30,963 bases of DNA. Source: Pseudomonadota bacterium. GTDB taxonomy: Bacteria > Pseudomonadota > Alphaproteobacteria > Rhizobiales > Rhizobiaceae. Positions within the stretch are counted from its first letter, which is position 1. Each line of letters starts with the position of its first letter. The notes beneath the pieces are model-generated. The model saw only the letters and a list, made by a program, of their open reading frames with translations. It searched no databases and was not told where the DNA came from. The stretch spans positions 1 to 30,963 of the forward strand of contig JAEZXX010000026.1 in assembly GCA_023419535.1 (NCBI GenBank). The letters are read 5' to 3'. Of the stretch, positions 24,111 to 30,963 are shown piece after piece. Both the position numbers and the translations under genes were made by a program.

Positions 24111-25505
24111 ATGTCCGCCGCGCTCCCGAACTCCGTCCATGCCCGAGACGTCGAGTACCTCCTCCATCCGGCGACGAACGCACGCCGGCACGAGGAGAGC
24201 GGCCCGATCGTCATCGATCGGGGCGAGGGAATCTACGTCTACGACGACGAGGGACGGCGCTATCTGGAGGCCATGGCGGGCCTGTGGAGCGTCGGGGTCG
24301 GTTTCGGAGAGACCCGCCTCGCGGACGCCGCCCACCGGCAGATGCGCAAGCTGCCCTACTACCATTCCTTCAGCCACAAATCGAACGAGCCGGCGATCGA
24401 CCTGGCCGAGAAGCTCGTGCAGATGTCGCCGGCCCGTCTGTCGCGCGTCTTCTTCACCAATTCGGGCTCGGAGGCGAACGACACCGTCGTCAAGCTCGTC
24501 TGGTACTGGAACAACGCGCGCGGCAAGCCGCGCAAGAAGACGTTCCTCGCCCGCCAGAACGCCTATCACGGCATCACCATGGCGGCCGGGTCGCTCACCG
24601 GGCTGGCGGTCAACCACCGCGACTTCGACCTGCCGATCCTGCCCGTCAAGCACCTGACCTGCCCGCATCACTACCGCTTCGCGCAGGAAGGCGAGAGCGA
24701 GGAGGCCTTCTCCCAGCGGCTGGCGGACGAACTGGAGCAGACCATCCTCGAGGCCGATCCCGAGACGGTGGCCGCCTTCATCGGAGAGCCGCTGATGGGG
24801 GCGGGCGGCGTGCTGCCGCCTCCGGCCGGCTACTGGGAGAAGGTCCAGGCCGTCTGCCGCAAGTATGACGTCCTGATCGTCGCCGACGAGGTCATCAACG
24901 GCTTCGGCCGCCTCGGCACGATGTTCGCCAGCGACTATTACGGCATCGATCCGGACATGATGGTCGTCTCCAAGCAGCTGACCTCGTCCTACGCGCCGCT
25001 CGCCGCCGTCCTCTTCTCCGACGAGATCTACCAGGGGATCGCCGACAACACCGCCCGGATCGGCACCTTCGGCCACGGCTACACGGCCTCCGCCCATCCG
25101 GTGTCCTGCGCGGTGGGGCTGGAGAATCTGAAGATCATCGAGGAGCGGGGGCTGGTGGAGAACGCCGCAGCGTCCGGCGCCGTGCTCCAGGCGGAGCTGG
25201 CCCGTTTCGCCGACCACCCGCTCGTCGGCGAGGTCCGGGGCGTCGGGCTGATCGCGGCGGTGGAGCTCGTCGCCGACAAGGCCACCAAGCGGCGCTTCGA
25301 TCCCGTTGGCAAGGCCGGCGCCCATCTCTTCGCCAAGGGGCACGAGCATGGCGTGATCCTGCGGGCGATGGGCGACCAGATCGGCTTTTGCCCGCCGATG
25401 ATCATCACCCCCGACGAGGTGCGCGACCTCGTCGCCCGCTTCGAGCGCGCGCTGACCGACACGCAGGCCTATCTGGCGAGCGAAGGCGTGCTCAGCGCGG
25501 CCTGA
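24111..25505 (+). CDS. Class III aminotransferase (aspartate aminotransferase family / omega-amino acid type)
   Basis: This 464-residue PLP-dependent fold-type I enzyme has GSEAN at residues 119-123 (phosphate grip), NAYHGIT, the PLP-ring Asp in VADEVINGFGRLG (Asp-259) and the Schiff-base Lys in VVSKQLTS (Lys-288). TFGHGYTASAHPVSCAVGLENL follows, typical of omega-amino acid or putrescine/beta-alanine:pyruvate aminotransferases. It moves an amino group from an amine or omega-amino acid to pyruvate or another keto acid in the cytoplasm; the exact donor cannot be assigned. I chose ATG at 24111, with AAGGA nine bases upstream, over ATG 24102 or TTG 24090. It has its own gap from the sulfatase gene and may be a separate unit. 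Confidence 0.92.
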   Translation: MSAALPNSVHARDVEYLLHPATNARRHEESGPIVIDRGEGIYVYDDEGRRYLEAMAGLWSVGVGFGETRLADAAHRQMRKLPYYHSFSHKSNEPAIDLAEKLVQMSPARLSRVFFTNSGSEANDTVVKLVWYWNNARGKPRKKTFLARQNAYHGITMAAGSLTGLAVNHRDFDLPILPVKHLTCPHHYRFAQEGESEEAFSQRLADELEQTILEADPETVAAFIGEPLMGAGGVLPPPAGYWEKVQAVCRKYDVLIVADEVINGFGRLGTMFASDYYGIDPDMMVVSKQLTSSYAPLAAVLFSDEIYQGIADNTARIGTFGHGYTASAHPVSCAVGLENLKIIEERGLVENAAASGAVLQAELARFADHPLVGEVRGVGLIAAVELVADKATKRRFDPVGKAGAHLFAKGHEHGVILRAMGDQIGFCPPMIITPDEVRDLVARFERALTDTQAYLASEGVLSAA

Positions 25506-25564
25506 TCCTCTGTGGTCTCCTCGGGCGACCGTCGCGGACGGGAGCCTGCCGAACGGCGCGCACG

Positions 25565-25596
25565 AAAAAGGGCGGCGGACCCGAGGTCCACCGCCC
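25565..25596 (-). terminator. Terminator for the Thr-rich secreted protein gene
   Basis: An 11-bp stem with one mismatch (25570-25580 / 25586-25596, loop ccgag) carries AAAAA on the plus strand, so T5 on the minus strand. It lies 20 bp past the stop of the minus-strand gene and also sits downstream of the convergent aminotransferase. Confidence 0.7.
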
Positions 25597-25615
25597 TGCA
25601 ACTCGAACCGGAACG

Positions 25616-25966
25616 TTACGAGCGCGGCTCGGTCGCGATCGTCGTACCGTCCGGCTGAACGGTCGTCGCGTCCTGCTCCTGCTCCGGCGCGGTCGGGTTC
25701 ACGCCGGACGGCTCGGCCGGGGTGCCGGTCTGCGGGAGGATGACGGGCTGCGCGGTCGAAGCGTCCTGCTCGGACTCGGTCGCCGTCGGGCTGTCGCCCG
25801 TGGACGGAGCATCCGTGGACGTCACCGGAGCGGCCTGATCGGCCGGAACCGTGGTCGCGTCGCTCTCGGTCTCGGTCTCGGTCGGCGTCGTGGGAGCCGG
25901 CGTCTGGGCGATGGCGGCGCCGGCGATCGCGGTGGAAGCGACGAGCGCGAGAAGGATGGACTTCAT
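25616..25966 (-). CDS. Small secreted Thr/Pro/Glu-rich protein with degenerate repeats
   Basis: This 116-residue protein has a clean Sec signal (MKSILLALVASTAIAGAAIA, cleavage before QTPAP). The mature 96 residues are low-complexity, rich in Thr, Pro, Glu, Asp, Ala and Ser, with no Cys and almost no aromatic residues. Variants of the phrase (E/S)xDATTVxP recur at about residues 35, 67 and 97, so it looks built from degenerate repeats. It should be periplasmic or secreted and disordered. No function is recognised. AGGAGAG lies seven bases before the ATG at 25966; the longer reading upstream is not supported. It is divergent from the lipoprotein carboxypeptidase, with a terminator close behind. 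Confidence 0.8.
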   Translation of the reverse strand: MKSILLALVASTAIAGAAIAQTPAPTTPTETETESDATTVPADQAAPVTSTDAPSTGDSPTATESEQDASTAQPVILPQTGTPAEPSGVNPTAPEQEQDATTVQPDGTTIATEPRS

Positions 25967-26160
25967 GAAGCTCTCCTGGGGGAATTCGGGAGCGCCGATC
26001 GGCGCAGGGTCGCCACGATAACGGATCGGTGCCGCTTTCGTTCCGGCCGGCCGCGTTCCCACAAGGCTCGCGACAAGCGCGCGTGCCAGGGTGGGGCGAA
26101 ACCTTGCTCTGGCGCGACCCGGTTCTTCCAGGTCCCGCTCCGCCTGCGACCCGAGAGACC

Positions 26161-27063
26161 ATGATCCATCCAGCGGTCCTGCGGACCAAATCCCGGCCCG
26201 AGCGCGCGCCCGCGCGACTTCTCGTCGCGCTGTCGCTCGCCGTCCTCCTCGGCGGCTGCCAGACCGCGACGGTGCTCTCGCCTCAGACGGGGGAGCGCGT
26301 CTCGGTTCCACAGATCGCGACGCCCTTTCTGGGGGTCCCGGTCGAGCGGGCGCAGTCGGTGCTCGTCGTCGACGCGGTCTCCGGGCGCGTCCTCCACCAG
26401 GAGGACCCGGACGGGCTGCGCTTTCCGGCTTCGCTCACCAAGCTGATGACGCTCTATCTCGTCTTCGAGGCGATCGAGACCGGGCGTCTGTCGATCGACG
26501 AGGAACTGCCGGTTTCGCTCGACGCGGCCTCGCGCCCGCCGGCGAAGATCGGCGTGACGGCCGGCACCACCATTTCCACCCGCGAGGCGATCCGCGCGCT
26601 CGCGATCCGCTCGGCGAACGACGTCGCGGTCGTGCTCGCCGAGCGCCTGGCGGGCTCCGAGCCGGCCTTCGCGGCGATGATGACGCAGCGCGCGCAGGCG
26701 CTGGGGCTGAACGCCACGCGCTTCGCCAACGCCTCGGGCCTGCCGGACCCGGCCCATTCGACAAGCGCGCGCGACATGGCCCGGCTCGCGCAGATGCTCC
26801 GCGCCCGCTTCCCGGCCTATGCGCCCGCCTTCCAGGCGAGCGAGTTCCATTACGGCGGGCGCCGGTTCGAGGCGACCAACAAGCTCCTCGGCAAGGTGCC
26901 GGGCGTCGACGGGCTGAAGACCGGCTACACCCGCGCGAGCGGCTTCCACCTGATCGCCACCGCCAGCCGGGGCGGGCGCTCGATCATCGTGGTCGTCCTC
27001 GGCGGCGCGACGGGCCGCGAGCGCGACGCGCGCGTCACCGAACTGATCGAGACCTATCTGTAG
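26161..27063 (+). CDS. Lipoprotein D-alanyl-D-alanine carboxypeptidase
   Basis: This 300-residue SxxK serine peptidase has all three motifs: SLTK (Ser-91, Lys-94), SAN (151-153) and KTG (253-255). The N-terminus is a lipoprotein signal with lipobox LGGC (Cys-33), so the enzyme should be tethered to a membrane by lipid rather than by a C-terminal helix. It has no C-terminal PBP5 beta domain and stops soon after the KTG region. It trims D-Ala from peptidoglycan. The ATG at 26161 follows a GAGAG. It is a second such enzyme in the window, shorter and differently anchored than the one at 13089. Confidence 0.93.
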   Translation: MIHPAVLRTKSRPERAPARLLVALSLAVLLGGCQTATVLSPQTGERVSVPQIATPFLGVPVERAQSVLVVDAVSGRVLHQEDPDGLRFPASLTKLMTLYLVFEAIETGRLSIDEELPVSLDAASRPPAKIGVTAGTTISTREAIRALAIRSANDVAVVLAERLAGSEPAFAAMMTQRAQALGLNATRFANASGLPDPAHSTSARDMARLAQMLRARFPAYAPAFQASEFHYGGRRFEATNKLLGKVPGVDGLKTGYTRASGFHLIATASRGGRSIIVVVLGGATGRERDARVTELIETYL

Positions 27064-27243
27064 TCTCCGGCCGACGCTGGACCGGAGCCGAACGCGGACA
27101 CGACAACGGCGCCGGAACCCATGCGGGGTTCCCGCGCCGCTCGTTCGGCGTGCCGCATCGAAGGACGCGCCTTGCCGGGCGCCGACCCGCGCGATCGCGA
27201 CATAGTCCCGCCCCCGAAGCGATACCGCTTCGACCGTAATGGC
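27064..27243. other. Convergent gap with two hairpins
   Basis: Between two convergent genes there are two perfect 7-bp hairpins without T-tracts: 27114-27132 (ggaaccc/gggttcc) and 27215-27232 (cgaagcg-atac-cgcttcg). They may help end the two transcripts. Nothing else is seen. Confidence 0.4.
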
Positions 27244-28035
27244 TTAATGAAGGATCTGCGACAGGAAGAGCTTGGTGCGCTCGTGCTGCGGGTTGGAGAA
27301 GAACTCCTCCGGCACGTTCTGTTCGACGATCTGGCCGGCATCCATGAAGATGACGCGGTTGGCGACCTGCCGTGCGAAGCCCATCTCGTGGGTCACGCAG
27401 ATCATGGTCATGCCCTCCTCGGCGAGCCCGACCATGACGTCGAGCACCTCCTTGATCATCTCCGGGTCGAGCGCCGAGGTCGGCTCGTCGAAGAGCATGA
27501 CCTTCGGGTTCATGCAGAGCGAGCGGGCGATCGCCACGCGCTGCTGCTGGCCGCCGGAGAGCTGGCCGGGATACTTGTGAGCCTGCTCGGGGATCTTGAC
27601 GCGCGTGAGGAAGTGCATCGCGATCTCCTCCGCCTTCTTCTTCGGCATCTTGCGCACCCAGATCGGCGCGAGCGTGCAGTTCTCGAGGATCGAGAGATGC
27701 GGGAAGAGGTTGAAGTGCTGGAACACCATGCCGACCTCGCGGCGCACCACGTCGACCTTCTTCAGGTCGCCCGTCAGCTCGGTGCCGTCGACGATGATGC
27801 GGCCCTTCTGGTGCTCCTCCAGCCGGTTGATGCAGCGGATCATGGTCGACTTGCCGGAGCCCGAAGGCCCGCAGACGACGATGCGCTCACCGCGCCGGAC
27901 CTTCAGATTGATGTCGCGCAGGACGTGGAACTCGCCGTACCATTTGTTCACGTCGACGAGCTCGATGGCGACCTCGTTCGACATCCGGGACTCGGAAGGG
28001 GCGCGCTCGGCGGTCCGGCTTTCGGCGTTGCTCAT
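27244..28035 (-). CDS. aapP: General L-amino-acid ABC transporter ATP-binding protein AapP
   Basis: This 263-residue ATPase belongs to the polar amino acid ABC importers. Walker A is GPSGSGKS (residues 56-63), the Q-loop Gln is in VFQHFNLFPH, the signature is LSGGQQQR (159-166), Walker B is VMLFDEP (179-185) and the switch His is in CVTHEMGFARQ. It powers uptake through AapQ and AapM at the inner membrane. ATG 28035 has AGGAGC at good spacing; ATG 27984 would also give a complete ATPase. It is the last gene of the aapQ-aapM-aapP order. A gap of 136 bp with a GC hairpin separates it from aapM. Confidence 0.95.
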   Translation of the reverse strand: MSNAESRTAERAPSESRMSNEVAIELVDVNKWYGEFHVLRDINLKVRRGERIVVCGPSGSGKSTMIRCINRLEEHQKGRIIVDGTELTGDLKKVDVVRREVGMVFQHFNLFPHLSILENCTLAPIWVRKMPKKKAEEIAMHFLTRVKIPEQAHKYPGQLSGGQQQRVAIARSLCMNPKVMLFDEPTSALDPEMIKEVLDVMVGLAEEGMTMICVTHEMGFARQVANRVIFMDAGQIVEQNVPEEFFSNPQHERTKLFLSQILH

Positions 28036-28144
28036 GGGGTGACTGCTCCTGTCGGTCGTTCGCTCTGACGAGCCGAACCCGTTTGATGCCCTGGAGCCGG
28101 CAGCGCGGCTCCGTCCGTCTCATGCGTTCGATGGGGTGCCGGGG

Positions 28145-28159
28145 GGGGGCGGCGCCCCC
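28145..28159. promoter_or_regulatory. GC hairpin and G9 run in the aapM-aapP gap
   Basis: A 6-bp stem gggggc/gccccc with a 3-nt loop is part of a run of nine G (28141-28149). It may affect mRNA end-points between the two genes. The homopolymer is also a place where sequencing errors occur. Confidence 0.35.
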
Positions 28160-28171
28160 ACGGGTCCCGCG

Positions 28172-29671
28172 TCAGTTCTTGTGGCCGCGCGCCAGCCGGC
28201 GCTCCATCGAGATGGAGTAGCGCGACATGCCGAAGCAGATGATCCAGTAGATGAGGCCGGCGAAGACCAGGCCCGTCGCGGCCGTCGTCGGCGTGATCCA
28301 GGTCGGGTCGTTGAAGCCGCGGCGCACCGTACCGGTGAGGTCGGCGAGGCCGACGATGTAGACGAGGCTCGTGTCCTTCGCCAGGCCGATGAAGGTGTTG
28401 ACGATGCCCGGGATCACCAGCGTCAGCGCCTGCGGCAGGATGATCATCCGCATCTTCTGCCAGTAGGTCAGCGCCATGGCGTCGGCGCCCTCGTACTGGC
28501 CGCGCGGGATCGCCTGCAGGCCGCCGCGCACCACCTCCGCCATGTAGGCCGAGGCGAAGAGCGAGACGCCGACGAGCACGCGCAGGAGCTGGTTGAACGA
28601 CACGCCGCTCGGCAGGAACAGCGGCAGCATGAACGTCGCCATGAACAGGATCGTGATCAGCGGGACGCCCCGCCAGAACTCGATGAAGATGACGCAGATC
28701 AGCTTCACCGCCGGCATCTTGGACTGGCGGCCGAGCGCCAGGAGGATGCCGAGGGGCAGCGAGACCGCGATGCCCGTGACGGCCACCACGAAGGTCAGCA
28801 TCAGCCCGCCCCACAGATTGGTCGGGACGAAGGTGAGGCCGAAATTGCCGCTCATGGCGACGATGACCGCCAGCGCCATGGCCAGCGGCAGGAGCGGAAC
28901 GATCGCGCCGGACTTGAACTCCGCCGTCCGGTAGACGGCAAGGGCGGTGGCGAGAATGGCCAGCGAGGCGAACAGGACCGAAGCGGCCGCGAGCCATGTC
29001 AGCCGCAGGCCGAGGACGTTCATGCGCGGCGCCCCGAAGACCAGCTGCAGCACGAAGAGGACGCCCGCGACCGCCACGAGATAGGGCGCGATCTTCATGG
29101 CGCGGCTGGAGCGCACCGTCGCGCTGCGTCCGGTGGCCAGGAACAGCGCGCCGCCGGCGGCGGCGAGGAAGAAGAAGGCGACGGCGCCCGGCGCCAGCGA
29201 CACCCGGCCGCCCGTCAGGAGGACGAAGGCGACGAGCGGGAAGACGGCAGCGAGCAGGAAGCCGCTGACCTTCTTGAAGGGCATCTTCGGGATGACGAGG
29301 GCGGCGATGAGGGCCAGGAAGATCACGAAGGTCGTGTCGACCCGCCAGCGCTGCGCGACCGGATAGAGGCCGTACATGAACTGCGAGAACCGGGCCCGCA
29401 CGAAGGCCCAGCAGGCCCCGACCGCGCCGCCGTCGGTCGCCAGGCACGCCTCGCGGTCCTCACCCGTCCAGACCGCGTCGATGACCGCCCACTGCAGGAT
29501 CTGCATGATCGCCCAGGCCGAGATCAGCGCGAGGACGATGGTGAGGACGGCGTCCATCGGCGTGGCGAAGAAGCTCTTGCGGACGCGCGCCGCCAGCCCC
29601 GCCTCGTTGGCGGGCGGGGGCAGGGGCTCCTTGTGCCCTGGCGAGACGTACCGTGCGACCTGTTCTTCCAT
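28172..29671 (-). CDS. aapM: General L-amino-acid ABC transporter permease AapM (enlarged)
   Basis: This 499-residue membrane protein is the second permease of the Aap system. The C-terminal 220 residues form the binding-protein-dependent transport domain: LWGGLMLTFVVAVTGIAVS, FIEFWRGVPLITILFMATFM and the EAA loop EVVRGGLQAIPRGQYEGADAM. The segment before it holds about seven hydrophobic helices with a soluble loop near residues 66-110 that contains two Cys (EACLATDGGAVGACW). Rhizobium AapM is about 385 residues, so roughly 115 residues and perhaps two or more helices are extra here, around residues 130-245. It imports a wide range of L-amino acids together with AapQ, AapP and the binding protein AapJ. 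Confidence 0.92.
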   Translation of the reverse strand: MEEQVARYVSPGHKEPLPPPANEAGLAARVRKSFFATPMDAVLTIVLALISAWAIMQILQWAVIDAVWTGEDREACLATDGGAVGACWAFVRARFSQFMYGLYPVAQRWRVDTTFVIFLALIAALVIPKMPFKKVSGFLLAAVFPLVAFVLLTGGRVSLAPGAVAFFFLAAAGGALFLATGRSATVRSSRAMKIAPYLVAVAGVLFVLQLVFGAPRMNVLGLRLTWLAAASVLFASLAILATALAVYRTAEFKSGAIVPLLPLAMALAVIVAMSGNFGLTFVPTNLWGGLMLTFVVAVTGIAVSLPLGILLALGRQSKMPAVKLICVIFIEFWRGVPLITILFMATFMLPLFLPSGVSFNQLLRVLVGVSLFASAYMAEVVRGGLQAIPRGQYEGADAMALTYWQKMRMIILPQALTLVIPGIVNTFIGLAKDTSLVYIVGLADLTGTVRRGFNDPTWITPTTAATGLVFAGLIYWIICFGMSRYSISMERRLARGHKN

Positions 29672-29722
29672 GGGTGACTTATCCGCTTGTCTTCAAGGCT
29701 CGGGGAGGGGCGGGGAGCGCTC

Positions 29723-30913
29723 TCAGCGCTCGACCAGCCTCATCCGCGCGTTGAACCAGTTCATGAGCACGGCCACCGTCAGGCTGAGGCCGAGATAGGT
29801 GATCATCCAGAAGGCCACGACCTCGACGGACTGGCCGGTCTGGTTGAGGACCGTGTTGCCGATCGCCACGACCTCCGGATAGCCGATGGCGAGCCCGAGC
29901 GAGGAGTTCTTCGTCAGGTTCAGATACTGGCTGGTGAGCGGCGGGATGATCACCCGGAAGGCCTGCGGCACGACGACGAGGCGCAGCGCGTGGGAGCGCT
30001 TGAGGCCCAGCGCCGCCGCCGCCTCGTTCTGCCCCTTCGACACCGACAGGATGCCCGCGCGCACGATCTCGGCGATGAAGGACGCCGTGTAGAAGGAGAG
30101 CGCGAGGAAGAGCGCCAGGAACTCCGGCCGGATGTTGAAGCCGCCGGTGAGGTTGAAGCGCCCCGCCTGCGGCGTCTCGATCGACATGGGCCAGCCGGAC
30201 AGAGCGAAGACGATCAGCGGCAGGAGGAGGATCAGGCCGAGCGCGGGCCACAGCGTGGGGCGGCGCTGGCCCGTCGCCATCTGGTGGCGCCGGTTGACGC
30301 GCGACAGGACGATGGCCGCGACGATGCCGATCAGCACGAAGACGCCCGCGACCCACGCGCCGGATTCGAAGACCGCCAACGGGGTCTGCAGCCCGCGGTT
30401 GGAGATGTAGGACGAGAAGGGCAGCTCGACCGCCTCGCGCGGCAGCGGCAGGACCGTCAGGACGCCGAAGTACCAGAAGAGGATGACGAGCAGCGGCGGC
30501 AGGTTGCGGAACGTCTCGACGTAGAAGGTGCAGACGCTGCGCACGAGGAGATTGTGCGACAGGCGGCCGATGCCGACGAGGAAGCCGAGGATCGTGGCGA
30601 GCACGATGCCGCTGGAGGCGACGATGATGGTGTTGACGATGCCGACGAAGAGCGCGCGCCCGTAGGTGGCGTTGCTCGTGTACTCGACGGGCAATTGGCC
30701 GATGTCGAAGCCCGCGCGCGAATTCAGGAAGCCGAAGCCGGAGGCGATGTTCGCGGCGCGCAGGTTCCGCTGGATGTTCTCGAACAGCCACCAGCCGAAG
30801 GCGAAGAGGGCCAGGACGACGACGACCTGGATGAGGATGCTGCGCACCTTCGGGTCGTTCAGGAACGAGGTGCGGGATTCGCCTCGGGCGTAGGGAGCGG
30901 TCTCAGCGGTCAT
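29723..30913 (-). CDS. aapQ: General L-amino-acid ABC transporter permease AapQ
   Basis: This 396-residue permease has a long periplasmic loop after the first helix (about residues 46-84, FGFLNSRAGFDIGQLPVEYTS). Its transport domain is split: YGRALFVGIVNTIIVASSG and FRNLPPLLVILFWYFGVL first, then after an insert of about 120 residues the EAA loop EIVRAGILSVSKGQNEAAAALGLK. This split pattern is typical of AapQ. It pairs with AapM in the inner membrane to import amino acids. Its stop lies 51 bp before the aapM start. The ATG at 30913 leaves 50 bp to the window edge; the binding-protein gene aapJ, usually first in this operon, would be beyond it. Confidence 0.94.
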   Translation of the reverse strand: MTAETAPYARGESRTSFLNDPKVRSILIQVVVVLALFAFGWWLFENIQRNLRAANIASGFGFLNSRAGFDIGQLPVEYTSNATYGRALFVGIVNTIIVASSGIVLATILGFLVGIGRLSHNLLVRSVCTFYVETFRNLPPLLVILFWYFGVLTVLPLPREAVELPFSSYISNRGLQTPLAVFESGAWVAGVFVLIGIVAAIVLSRVNRRHQMATGQRRPTLWPALGLILLLPLIVFALSGWPMSIETPQAGRFNLTGGFNIRPEFLALFLALSFYTASFIAEIVRAGILSVSKGQNEAAAALGLKRSHALRLVVVPQAFRVIIPPLTSQYLNLTKNSSLGLAIGYPEVVAIGNTVLNQTGQSVEVVAFWMITYLGLSLTVAVLMNWFNARMRLVER

Positions 30914-30963
30914 CGCGGCCCAATTCGTTGAGCATTTGCGGAACGGGCGCCGCGGATCGGATG

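Noticed and set aside
23871..26189. 772-codon open frame on the minus strand
   Set aside because: It lies antisense to the well-supported sulfatase end, aminotransferase and part of the carboxypeptidase gene. Its Arg/His/Asp-rich composition is the usual antisense shadow in GC-rich DNA.
28136..29677. 513-codon plus-strand open frame
   Set aside because: It is antisense to aapM, with a highly charged low-complexity translation and no domain.
1..30963. CRISPR arrays, tRNA or rRNA genes, insertion sequences
   Set aside because: I found no regularly spaced repeats, no tRNA or rRNA signatures, no transposase reading frames and no terminal inverted repeats with target duplications.

Overview
This 31-kb window is GC-rich chromosomal DNA with dense, mostly overlapping genes. 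The gene set suggests an alphaproteobacterium, probably Hyphomicrobiales (Rhizobiales) and perhaps near Aurantimonadaceae. The pointers are a rhizobial-type MoaA, an AapQMP amino-acid transporter, a TakP-type TRAP transporter, an Anbu/ATP-grasp/alpha-E module and heavy codon bias. The lineage is inferred from protein character only. I see no rRNA, tRNA, CRISPR array, insertion sequence, phage gene or plasmid function.

Layout. 1-2407 (minus): two drug/metabolite exporters overlap the 5' end of mobA, which runs off the window. 2658-4517 (minus): a small glycine-zipper lipoprotein, a secreted protein of unknown function and moaA. 4622-4984 (plus): a DUF971 protein. 5186-9185 (minus): a circularly permuted ATP-grasp protein, an alpha-E protein, the proteasome-like Anbu peptidase and an FMN-binding PPOX protein. 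The transglutaminase-like member usual in this module is absent here. 9569-12783 (plus): a TRAP transporter (Tat-exported binding protein, DctQ, DctM) with two good inverted repeats in its leader and a strong hairpin after the binding-protein gene. 13089-14327 (minus): a D-alanyl-D-alanine carboxypeptidase. 14558-15049 (plus): a Nudix hydrolase.

15156-24019 is the most interesting part. A chain of tightly coupled plus-strand genes encodes a zinc-less medium-chain dehydrogenase, a 6-pyruvoyltetrahydropterin-synthase fold protein without its catalytic Cys and Asp/His, a GT4 glycosyltransferase and a SAM methyltransferase. These are followed by a GTP cyclohydrolase II with a degenerate N-terminal domain, a CDP-alcohol phosphatidyltransferase and an FkbM methyltransferase. 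Next to them lie a flippase-like membrane protein (minus) and an LTA-synthase-like membrane sulfatase (plus). GTP-derived ring chemistry, sugar transfer, methylation, phospholipid-type headgroup transfer and membrane enzymes sit together. This looks like a pathway for an unrecognised GTP-derived (pteridine- or pyrimidine-like) glycoconjugate or lipid of the envelope. That function is inference.

24111-27063: a class III aminotransferase, a small secreted Thr/Pro/Glu-rich repeat protein and a lipoprotein D,D-carboxypeptidase. 27244-30913 (minus): general L-amino-acid ABC transporter genes aapQ, aapM (unusually long) and aapP. The binding-protein gene aapJ would be expected just beyond the right edge.
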